From Dinochytrium kinnereticum (taxonomy: Eukaryota > Chytridiomycota > Chytridiomycetes > Chytridiales > Chytridiaceae), in the NCBI GenBank assembly GCA_027604005.1, contig JADGJT010000284.1:1-31120 (forward strand): DNA of 31,120 nt, written 5' to 3'. Made by a program: the position numbers and the translations under genes. Numbering within the stretch: position 1 is the first letter of the stretch; each line of letters opens with the position of its first letter. Of this stretch, positions 22,631 to 31,120 are shown one piece after another. The notes below the pieces were generated by a model. It did not search any database. It saw only the letters and a program-made list of their open reading frames with translations, and was not told the origin of the DNA.

Positions 22631-23240
22631 TCAAGCATCCTCGTTCCGCCACTGCCCCGACTCACGTAAAGCCGAGCCAAAAGGTGAGAGCATCTGCTGA
22701 AGAGAACTCTTTCGGCGTGAGGGTCTCAAAGCTTCTTGAGCAGGAGGAACGGTATACACCGAGAGAAGACCATTATCCAACGACCCACACGGACTTCCAT
22801 CTTTACATAAGCGGTTGCATCGACTCAAAGGCTCGCAAGGGCCATACTCGACACATGCTTCAGGTCCAGAAGGATGTACAGATGGAAGTGGCGTGCAGTA
22901 GCAGCCTTCGACGTTCATGATGACGCTGGCCGTTGCTGTGCCGATGGCATCACGGCAGGCGGCCATGCATGCCGGTGGGGCGGAAAAGTACAGAAGTGGT
23001 TCGTTCAAGAACTTTTGCACAGATGATCTGTCACCGTAAAGACGCTTGTTATGGTTTGATGCCTCACGGAGGTTGAAAGCGTGTGAGGTTTGCTTACCGC
23101 GGAATGCAGGCGACAGGTGACAGAAGGGACGGAGGCTCAGAAGACGGATGGTTCTCAGCGGCGATGGCAGAGGCATCTGCCAGAGTCAGCGTGAAGACGG
23201 CGAGGGCAGCAGCGACGACGCAGGGGGTTGACCGTCGCAT
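22631..23240 (-). CDS. Secreted cysteine-rich paralogue without membrane anchor
   Basis: Exons are 23240-23098 and 23027-22631, with a 70-nt phase 2 intron at the same place as in the upstream-window paralogue; total 179 aa. It starts with a clear signal peptide (MRRSTPCVVAAALAVFTLTL, then ADASA). The mature part aligns with the membrane copy across SPVAC, NEPLLYF, PACMAAC, VEGCYC, HPSG, EACVEYGPC, CGSLDNGLLSVYTVPPA, with all ten cysteines kept. After that the two differ: this copy ends with a basic 40-residue tail and has no hydrophobic anchor. A strong donor-like GTGAGT occurs in the tail (about 22665), so an unseen downstream exon cannot be excluded. The pair is a tandem duplication. Function is unknown; extracellular carbohydrate binding is a guess from the WSC-like pattern. 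Confidence 0.72.
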
Positions 23241-23482
23241 TCTCTTTGTTGTTCTGAGTTGAGGAGGCCTCGGTGGAGAGGGGTTTCAGCGGTTTGACAT
23301 CGGAGTTTGTCAAATGGAATTGTCCATCGTTGTGTCGCTCCAGCAAGGTTTGCTCCGCTCCAACAAACCATGCAGGTGATTGGGGAAGCGCGTCTCTTGC
23401 AACGTCCCCCATTGTCCTCCTCTCCTCGAGCCCACGCCGCCTAGACACAAGCATACGTCGAAACGCATTTACGAAGAACAGT
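23241..23482. promoter_or_regulatory. Bidirectional gap, secreted cysteine-rich gene and SCYL3-like gene
   Basis: A 242-bp region separates the two divergent start codons. No TATA box or other specific element was recognised. Confidence 0.35.
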
Positions 23483-26400
23483 ATGGGCGCTGCCGAGTCG
23501 AAGGCTCACCAGAGCTACCATCTGAGAGGTCAGGTCCCCATCACAACGTCAGAGACAGCTCATCCGCAAACCTACTCCATCTGGAACGCCGTTCACAAGT
23601 CAACAGGAGAATCTGTCTGCGTCTTCTATTGCTACCTTACCAGCCATCCAGATGGGAAAGGAAAAGCTGGTCTGGTGGATCCACGCGACAGGCCACTCAT
23701 TCTTAATGGCATCCAGGTAGATGACTGCTGATTATGTGTTATGAACATGTCCTTACCATGAATTAGAAATTGAAAACTATAAGACATCCAGGGATAATTA
23801 GATTTAAGGATTCTGAGGTTATGGGTGATAATGTTTATCTGGTTACTGAGCCAGTGATTCCACTTCGTAACATCCTTCGCGCTTTGCCACCTGAGGAAAT
23901 TCTTATCGGGATACATATGTTATTGGTAAACCCTCTTCATATATCTTTAGCTTCTCTAAAACCAACTTCCAACCCCTCCCCCCACAAAAAAAAAAGAAAA
24001 CCATCGCTTTTCTACACTCCCAGCAAGTCTCCCACAACAGAATCAACCTCGACTCTCTCTACGTGGCTGAAACAAAAACCGGTCGCAGATGGCTCCTCGG
24101 CGGCTTCGAGCTCGCAACATCCTTTGACGAAACCCCCCCATCACCCCCAGAAACGCTCCACCGCTTCATGCCCCCAGACTCGATCCCACCGGAACACCTC
24201 AACTCCACGCTCTCCCCAACCCAAACCCCCGTCTCCGGAGACGCCTACAGCCTCGGCCAACTCATCTCGGACATCATAGCGCCGTTCCTGAACCCCTCCG
24301 TCGCGTCGTCCCCTGACTCTCAGGTGTCATTGGGTGGTGGGATGCAGTTTGAGTTTGGGTGGAGGGAGCTGCAGGAGGTTGCTGATCGGATGTGCGCGAT
24401 GAATCCGGGGAGGAGACCTGATCCTGAGAGTTTGTTGGGGATGAAGATGTTTAAGGAGAATGCCATGTTGAGTTTGGTGGATTTTTTTGGGAGGATACGG
24501 GCTTTGACGGCCGAGCAGAAATTGGAGGGGTTCAAGTCAGTGGTTTTTTCCCCACTTTTCGTTTGTTTTTTGTTTTTTGTTTTTGGCTAATAAGGTCTGT
24601 TGCGCTGAAACAGGAGTCTTCCAAGCATTTTAAGATCTCTGCCCACATCCACCATCAACGCATACATTCTCCCTCTCTTCCTTTCAAAGGAGCTATTCAA
24701 CGAGCCTGGTCTAGAGTTCTTCTTCAGCGAGTTATTCTCATTCAAGGATGAAGCGGCGTCATCTCCAACCACATCACATCGCGGTGACGCGCCACTCGTG
24801 CCTATGAGCACGTACAAGCAGTATGTTTTACCTTTTGCAGCAGAGGTGAGTTTTGTCTGGTCACCGTTAGGTTGGTTAACAATAAGGTGGATTAGATGCT
24901 GAAGGTGCGGGAATTCGGGCTCCGTCTGTCGATGCTGAAGATGTTTGAGAATTACGGACAGCATCTCATCAACAATGATCCTGTCTTGTTCCAGTCATCC
25001 CTTGTTCAAGAGGTACCATTCAATGACCAAAACCACTCTCCCTAACCACCAACCCACCAAAAAAAAAAAAGATATTCACAGGCTTTGAAGAATACAGCGA
25101 CGACATCTACGTCTTAACCTACAAATCCGCCTGCGCAATGATCCCAACCCTCTGCCTCCTCCCCGCCTCCCACTTCCGCTACACAGACTCCCAAGGCCGC
25201 ATCCCCGACCCCACCCACAACGACGACGAGGCCGACAGCCCTCGCTCCTCCTACACAGCCGTCAGCTCAGACCCCCGAGCCAAGAGATCCAGCACGGTGA
25301 TGGGAGGTGCGTCGTTCTCAGGGTTGACCATTCCCGTTGCGAATCTGACGACGCCGAATTGGGAGGGAGGTGGTGCTGGGGTTGGGGAGACGTTGGTGCC
25401 GATCACGACTTGGATTGTGGATCGGAACATTGTTCCAAAGACGGTTAGGTGTTGTGTTTGGGAGGAGGAGGTTTCGGAGGTAGGTCAGGAGGTTGTGCTG
25501 GAGAGTGTTGTTGGGATGTGGAGGAGGTTGTGTGTTATTGAGAATGAGACAAAGGTTTGTTTTGGGTGTTTTTTTTTTGGGTGTGTGAGGTTTGAATGTA
25601 ACGCGTTTCTTTTTTTTCCTTTCTTTTTTTTCGTCTGTTTTTTTTCTCTTGTTTGTAGAGAGCTGATGTGCTTCGACGCGTTCGACCCATCTTGAGATCA
25701 TGCAGTCAATGCTTTTACCTTCTACTTCGAGTGCTCCCCATGTCCAAAAGACTCGTGTTCTTAGAAGAAACCTTAATTGGCGACATCAACAGCAAAGATG
25801 CGATAGCCTGGCTTCCCCGAATCGTCGAGCTCCTAATTCCATTTTTAAAGGACCACAGCAGGTAAAGCCATTCCCCCTTCCCCTTCCCCTCCCCCCCCCC
25901 CAAAAAAAAAGGTTTTCCACTCCTCTCCAACACCTCTGACCCGCCCGCAACCCCAGACAAATGCGCCAATCCGTCTCAAAAATCATGAGCCAATCCATCG
26001 CCTCCATCTCGGAATGCACCCAACTCCTCGGCCCACTGGACAAGACCGACGACAAGGAATCCAACCCGTACACCGACCGTCTTCGCAGAATGTACGGGAA
26101 ACTCCCACGCCGTCAGGTGTTTATGAAATCTGGTCCAAGGATCGTGTTTTCCGCTCAACCCTCCACCAACGCGCCTAAGGATCACAGAGTCTCCCCGTTG
26201 GATGTTGAACGGGACGATTTGTGGACGAGGTGGGATGATGATGTGTCGGAGGAGGGTGAGGAGGGGAGGAAGGATGGGTTGGACGAATTTGCGGGGTTGG
26301 GGGATGCACTCCCTGCCGCTGACACTGATCAAGACCTTGAGAGGCTTCATCGACTCTCTGAGATTCGTAAGAGGAGGGAAGCGAGGGGTGAGGAGATCCG

Positions 26401-26837
26401 ACATAAACAGGAAATGAAGAAATCTATCTCAACCCCTCTCTCAACCATCGGAGGCGGTGCTGCATGGGTTTCCTCGCCCAGTCCCAAAAGCAGAATGCCG
26501 CGTATTGGTTCAAGTGGAGCAGACTACGTGCCTCTTGTGTCTGGTGGGGGTGATCGGAACGCGTCCTTCTCGATGACAACAAATGAACGTGGGATGGTGG
26601 AGATGTTTGTTCCGAGGTCAGAGGTGAAGGAGGGTAATGCGGTTTCGAGGATTTCAATGGTGGGGGTTAGCGCGGCGAGCGTTGAGGCTTTGGTGAGTGA
26701 TCTTCTTGCTACCGTTTCCACCCCTCCCTCGTTTAGCGCGTCTTGTCGGGTTCTCGCTAACGTTGCTTCCTTTCGGTGGGGTGGAACAGGGCAATGGTGA
26801 GGGTTGGGAAGACGCTGAAGAAGGGTTTGTTGTGTGA
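23483..26837 (+). CDS. SCYL3: SCYL3/PACE-1-like N-terminal pseudokinase with HEAT repeats
   Basis: SCY1-like pseudokinases act as scaffolds in Golgi/ER trafficking. Nine exons join in phase: 23483-23716, 23767-23925, 23997-24535, 24614-24845, 24896-25012, 25072-25554, 25659-25861, 25957-26692 and 26790-26837, giving 916 aa (human SCYL3 about 740). The start MGAAESKAHQSYHLRG parallels the myristoylated start of PACE-1. Kinase-like landmarks are KTIRHPGIIRFKDSE, VYLVTEPVIPL, HNR (144-146) in place of HRD, and GGFE (166-169) in place of DFG, so catalysis is unlikely. HEAT-like helices follow: SILRSLPTSTINAYILPLFL, KVREFGLRLSMLKMFENYGQ, DAIAWLPRIVELLIPFL. A charged coiled coil (about residues 725-760) and the acidic C-terminus NGEGWEDAEEGFVV resemble other SCYL proteins. 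Exons 3 and 6 follow A-tract acceptors. Confidence 0.88.
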
Positions 26838-26957
26838 TGGAGACAAGGTTGATGGAGGCTGTCATACAAAACAAATAAAAGCAGGGACGGAATCGCATGA
26901 GACCGTGCTAGAACACCCTCATCAATCACAACCCCGTCCCCACTCCCCCGTCCCCCA

Positions 26958-29349
26958 ATGTCCTCAACAGCGTCCCTCCCAACCACAACAACCTCCCCCC
27001 AATCGTCGTCAGCGACAGCACGCACAACCCCAACGCCGCCACCAAACCTCAACAAAGGCTTTGTAAAACGCTCTGGCTCAACCCTCGTCGTCAAGGACGA
27101 TCCAGAGAACCCCACAACCCCTCCAACACCACTCCAATTCATCTCCTTCAACATACCAACCCTTCACTGGAACGAAGATGTCTTGCCCAACAGAGTCCCA
27201 GACCCATTTGAGCAAACCGACGCCTTGCTCTCCATTTCTCAGATGGGTGGAAGGGTGACGAGAACCTATGTGCTTGGAATGGTTCCTGCCGATTGGAAGA
27301 AGATGAAGGGGGAGGTGCCTGTTCGTCATGTGGTTGGTGTTGTTGAGGGGGGTGAACTGCCTTCTGGGAATTGGACCGTCGTGCCTGCGACCATGAGGGA
27401 GAGGGTGAGGATCGCGGTGAATGAAGATCTGTTTGTGGGGCTTGACAGTGCCATCGCCATCGCCGGACACCATGGAATCCGTCTCATCATCCCACTCATC
27501 GATCACTGGCACTGGTGGGGAGGCGTGGAGACCTTCACCTCCTACTACTCAAAGCCCTCCACCACCTTCTTCACCGACCCCGAGATAACACGCGGTTTCA
27601 CCCTCCTGGCTCAACACGTCGCCACCCGCATCAACACCATCACCGGTATCGCCTACAAGGACGACCCGACCATCCTGGCTTGGGAGACGGGAAATGAGTT
27701 GGGGGGTTACGACGGCGTGCCGGTCCCGGCGACGTGGACGGGATCGCTCGCTGAAGCCATCAAGAAAGTGGACCCGAACCATCTCATCGCTGATGGATCG
27801 TTTCAGGTCAACGGGTGGGACCCAGACGCGCTTGCGGATCCTCGGGTGGATCTGCACTCTGGGCATTATTATCAGATGAGGTTTGAGAAGGAGGGATTGT
27901 ATGGGCCTGGTGGGCTTTTGGTAGGTTGCTTGGTGATTGCTGTGGTGCTTGTGGTGATTTTGGTTTGGCCTTACTGTTCTTCGTGGCAGAGGTGTTGTTT
28001 TGGTGGGAGGAGGGATGTGCTGCCTTTGGTGAGTCGTGAGGTTTCGGTGAGTCTTGTTTTTTCTTCTTGGTCTTTTTTTTTTCTTTTTTTGAATATCTGA
28101 GTTTGCTCCATATCACTCTTTTTTTTGTTGTTAAAGTGCCTGCTATTCCATGTTTAACACTCCTTATTATAACTCAAAAACAGCTTTCACGCCCTTCACG
28201 TTCAGACATACCCCTCACACCACCCCGCTCCTCATCCCCAACCCCCTCCCCCTCCCCCTCCCCCTCCCCAAACCTCCGTCCCACCACCTCCTCAACCCCT
28301 TTAGTCCCCTCACCCTCACCCTCTCCCCCCGCCCCCTCCCTCCTGAAACGTCACCTCCGCCCAGCCCTTATCACCTTCTTCACCCTCCTCCTCCTAACCT
28401 TCATCCCTCTGACGGTTCTCTCCATCCGCTCCGCGGTTCTCAAGTACACTCCTCGGACTTACGCTGACAGGGTGAAGGAGGATTTTGGACTGGTCACGGG
28501 ACGGTATGGGAAACCTTTCTTTGTTGGGGAGTTTGGGTTGGATTCTGTGGAGAGCTTGGTGGGCGTCATGGATGCTGTTGTGGAGACTGGGATGGTGGGG
28601 AGTTTGATCTGGTCGTTGAGGTATCGGAGCGTTCGAGGAGGGTTTTGTGAGTGGTCTGCTCCTTTCTTCTTCTTTTTTTTTTTTTTTCTTTTTTTTTCGC
28701 GGTTTTTCATTCCTGTTTGTTTTTGTTTGTTTTTGTTTTTTTTGTTTTTTGTCGTCGCTAGGACGGACGTCTGTTAATCAAAACACCACCTTTGAAATTC
28801 TCTCCAGACGTTCATTCCGAAGGAGACCCATACTGGTCTTACCACCACCCAGGCTTCCGCCCCCACTCCACCGGCTCAGGTCCCCTCCAACCCCCACCCC
28901 ACCCCCACTCGGGCTTCCCAAACGACGAAGAACCCATCATGCGCTCCCTCCGCGACCGCTCAACAGCGCTCTACCGTCTCCACCACCCCAACACCACCAC
29001 CACCACCCAACCAAACCCACACTTCACCGCGGCCCCCTCTCCACCTCCTGCGGTGCTCGGGGTTGTTCGATCGGTGACCCGCGGGCCTTGGTTGGTTTTG
29101 AGGGGCAGCACGGGGGCGGCGTATTATGTTGTTGAGAGGTCTGTGGAGGGTCGGGAGGGGCCTTTTGGTGTTGTTGAGGGGGGGTGTGTGGATAATGTTA
29201 GGGATGGGGAGGGGGTGTTGGAGATGGGGAGGGTGGGGGGGAGGAGGGTGGAGGGTGGGGGGTTGGAGGCTTGGGTTCGGGTTGAGGGGGTTGGACCGTT
29301 TGGGAGGAGTGGGGTTGGGGAGGTTGTGAGGGTTTTTTGGGAGGAGTGA
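26958..29349 (+). CDS. GH5 glycoside hydrolase (mannanase-like) with a membrane hairpin inside the catalytic domain
   Basis: Exons are 26958-28028, 28184-28646 and 28808-29349, giving 691 aa. GH5 landmarks are KGFVKRSGSTLVV, QFISFNIPTLHWNED, MGGRVTRTYVLG, IDHWHWWGG, WETGNELGG (Glu247, acid/base), LHSGHYY (300-305), GKPFFVGEFGLD (Glu473, nucleophile), GSLIWSLRYRS and YVHSEGDPYWSYHHPGF. Fungal relatives with this pattern include endo-beta-mannanases; the substrate is not certain. Between GHYY and TYADRV sits an insert of about 140 residues with two hydrophobic helices (about 319-340 and 418-438) joined by a basic and SP-rich loop. The flanking RCCFGGRR and LLKRHLRP lie on the loop side, so the loop should be cytosolic and both catalytic halves outside. 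No N-terminal signal peptide is visible; the N-terminus is S/T/P-rich. The C-terminal 180 residues end in a beta-rich domain. Confidence 0.82.
29201..29272 (+). other. G-quadruplex-prone tract at the 3' end of the GH5 gene
   Basis: This coding stretch has at least eight runs of three or more G separated by one to six bases, so it meets the usual G-quadruplex pattern on the coding strand. Confidence 0.5.
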
Positions 29350-29601
29350 GGCTTTTTTTGGTTCTTGTTGTTTGTTTGTTTTTTTTTGTTTTTTTTTTTT
29401 TCGTTGTTGTTTTTTTTTACTTTGAAAGAGGGGGGCGCGGGATGGAGGAGTCATCATATCTTGCTGGTCTGCCTCGTTGGAGGTTGGGTGGTGTGGTTTT
29501 CTCCTTGATCGATCTATTTGTTTTTCATTGAAATATTTCTTCTTCTTTTTCAATCAAGGTTGATTTTGGGGTGTTCTTGTTTATTTGTTGTTGTTTTTTT
29601 T

Positions 29602-29638
29602 GGGGGGGAGGTGAGGGCGGGGGGTGGGGGCGAAGGGG
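29602..29638 (+). other. G-quadruplex motif
   Basis: Five G-runs of 7, 3, 6, 5 and 4 bases are separated by loops of 1-6 bases, matching the standard G-quadruplex pattern. It lies about 250 bp downstream of the GH5 stop codon. Confidence 0.6.
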
Positions 29639-29778
29639 ATAGTTGAGAGTTCACCATGCATGCTTTCTAATTCGCAAAACACGTAACATTCACGCTCTTG
29701 AAACCATCTCTTTAATTATTTTCACTGCTGTTCCAATTTTCCTAAACACATCATATCACTTCAATCCAAATCCTCAGC

Positions 29779-29801
29779 AAAGAAAGAAAGAAAGAAAGAA
29801 A
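29779..29801 (+). repeat. GAAA microsatellite
   Basis: Five tandem AAAG/GAAA units. Confidence 0.8.
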
Positions 29802-30329
29802 CGCAAAGCGCAAAGGGATGAAAGGTCGGTCTGTAAAAATAAATTTGGGCTTAGGTTTGGGTTGTTAGAGAATTGATGATGGGGTTGAACGCTATTTTTT
29901 TTTTTTTTTTTTTGTCAACCTCGTTCCAAAAACCCTAGCAATCATAATAATAATGCATCATGGGCAAGGGCAGCCGACATTCCTCACTCTTCTCATCACC
30001 ATACCTTTCACCAGAGACAAAGTACAAATGTGTTATGAATTGACCCTTGTGCCCACCCCTTAAAAAAACAACAAAAAAAAAGCAAAAAAAAAAAAGGACT
30101 TGCGCCTTTACCCCTTATCAAAAGAAGCAACCAGCCAAAGAGCAAGAAAAGAAGAAGAAAAAAAAAGGTTCCGAGGAGGTGGCTGATGAGAGCAACGCCC
30201 AAGCCAGCCAAACCCACCCACCCACTTCGCTTGAATCCTTTCCAACCAAGTGAACTCCTCCCACCAACCAAGCCAAGCCAAGCAACGAAGCAACGGAGAC
30301 AGACAGACAGACGTGGGTTGTTGTTGTTT

Positions 30330-30357
30330 GGTGGTGGTTGGTGGTGGTGGTGGTGGC
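30330..30357 (+). repeat. GTG/TGG microsatellite
   Basis: Imperfect GTG triplets, closely preceded by a short AGAC repeat (about 30297-30312). Confidence 0.75.
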
Positions 30358-30429
30358 ATAAAAAGCAAAATAAAAACAAGAGTTCATCAAAGGGCTTAGC
30401 ACGTTTGGAGGTGCTTGGTTGGGTCAGTC

Positions 30430-30634
30430 AATAATTTATTTTATTTTATTTTATTTAATTTCAGTCAATAATAAATAATAATAATAATAATATTCAATAA
30501 TAATATTTACGGGAAATCATTTTTATATTTTTATTTTATTATTTTATTATTTTATTATTTATTTTATTTTTATTTTTTTTGTAATAAAAAAAATAAAAAT
30601 AAATTAAATTAAAAAAAAAAAAGAAAAAAAAAAG
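30430..30634. repeat. AT-rich block with an 18-bp perfect hairpin
   Basis: About 200 bases are almost pure A/T, made of TTTTA, AAT and A-run repeats. Arms 30563-30580 and 30586-30603 are perfectly complementary around a 5-nt loop (GTAAT). Such blocks can act as DNA-unwinding or scaffold-attachment elements; no function is shown here. Confidence 0.65.
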
Positions 30635-31120
30635 GGTCCAGACCAACTGGTTGTTGTTGCTGTTGGACTGTTTGTTCTTATCGAATCGAGTGCTGCGCAG
30701 TCGATGGATGCCTGGATATGGATGATGGATGGAATTGTATGGATGGATGAGGGGATGGTTGTATTTGGGTTGGGGTTTTTGTCACGTTTCCGTCTTCCGT
30801 TGCTGCTGGCGCATTATTATTATTAAATAAATAAATTATTAATGACTATTATTAGGAGCTGCTGCTGGCCGATCAGTGGGTGGTGTGCGGAGACTCACTA
30901 CTCTGCTCGGAGAACGAAAACAACAACCAAAGAGTCATGCATGCATGCTTCACTTTTGCTTTGGATCAAATCAATCAATTAATCATTTAATATGTAATGT
31001 GCTGGCAATATGCTTGGTGGTGGGGCAGAGAGGAGGGGGATGTGTGGAAGGATGGGTTGGTTAAAGAGGGGAACTTGGATGGTTTGGTTGAAGAGGTAAC
31101 ATGGATGAAGGGATGCATCG

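Larger units (their letters stand above)
29350..31120. other. Gene-free low-complexity region
   Basis: I see no credible gene in these 1771 bases. The open frames translate simple repeats. In order there are T-runs (about 29355-29418), a G-quadruplex tract (29602-29638), a GAAA repeat (about 29779-29801), poly-T (about 29897-29913), A-runs (30061-30170), an AGAC repeat (about 30297-30312), a GTG repeat (about 30330-30357), an AT-rich block (30430-30634) and ATGGAT-rich sequence (30702-30750). It probably includes the promoter of a gene beyond the window. Confidence 0.6.

Noticed and set aside
22264..22920. 218-aa plus-strand open frame across the gap and antisense to the secreted cysteine-rich gene
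   Set aside because: It has no recognisable domain, poor protein-like composition, and its second half overlaps a well-supported spliced gene on the other strand.
26837..26878. Start codon overlapping the SCYL3-like stop (TGATG) with a 13-codon frame
   Set aside because: The frame ends at once and the GH5 gene has its own start further on; the overlap is most likely chance.
28459..28710. Minus-strand open frame opposite the GH5 gene
   Set aside because: It is a shadow of the GH5 exon and of the T-rich intron at 28647-28807.
30008..30434. Overlapping open frames in the last 1.2 kb
   Set aside because: They translate A-runs, AGAC and GTG repeats; no start context or domain supports them.

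Overview
The window is eukaryotic nuclear DNA, most likely from a fungus. It carries intron-rich protein genes with short (about 40-180 nt) GT-AG introns, compact spacing, fungal-type sulfate assimilation, and a complete, fungal-sized VPS15. The presence of a PA28-type proteasome activator, a claspin/Mrc1 and a SCYL3-like pseudokinase, together with long A/T tracts, suggests an early-diverging (chytrid-like) lineage. That placement is inference. No rRNA, tRNA, transposon or CRISPR was seen. All gene models were spliced by hand from reading frame, splice sites and family knowledge.

Left part (1-6.3 kb): an unrecognised acidic protein with a basic RS-like tail (25-1318, +); adenylylsulfate kinase (1956-2862, +, four exons); mitochondrial enoyl-CoA hydratase (3073-4322, -, six exons), convergent with the kinase gene; and a PA28-gamma-type proteasome activator (4909-6111, +, five exons), divergent from the hydratase across about 590 bp with three CCAAT boxes.

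Middle (6.3-13.7 kb): a 10-exon claspin/Mrc1 replication-checkpoint mediator (6322-11307, -) with an ACGCGT (MCB-type) element upstream, followed by a head-to-head pair of small heat-shock proteins (11872-12535, -; 12951-13687, +) that share a 415-bp promoter with arrayed heat-shock elements.

13.8-23.2 kb: a 26-exon VPS15/PIK3R4 (13867-20738, -), the regulatory pseudokinase of the class III PI3-kinase complex, then two tandem, paralogous cysteine-rich genes (21320-22154 and 22631-23240, -). One encodes a membrane-anchored protein, the other a protein with a signal peptide and no anchor.

23.4-31.1 kb: a SCYL3/PACE-1-like N-terminal pseudokinase with HEAT repeats (23483-26837, +), and 120 bp further on a GH5 glycoside hydrolase (26958-29349, +) whose catalytic domain is interrupted by a two-helix membrane hairpin. 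The last 1.8 kb is gene-free low-complexity DNA with a G-quadruplex-type tract and a strongly AT-rich block containing a perfect 18-bp hairpin.

Most genes are housekeeping and are not functionally linked as a cluster. The most unusual items are the split GH5 enzyme, whose first membrane segment exactly coincides with a possible 69-nt frame-neutral intron, the anchored/secreted cysteine-rich pair, the heat-shock promoter, the high share of AAG splice acceptors, and the C-rich to G-rich switch inside exons.
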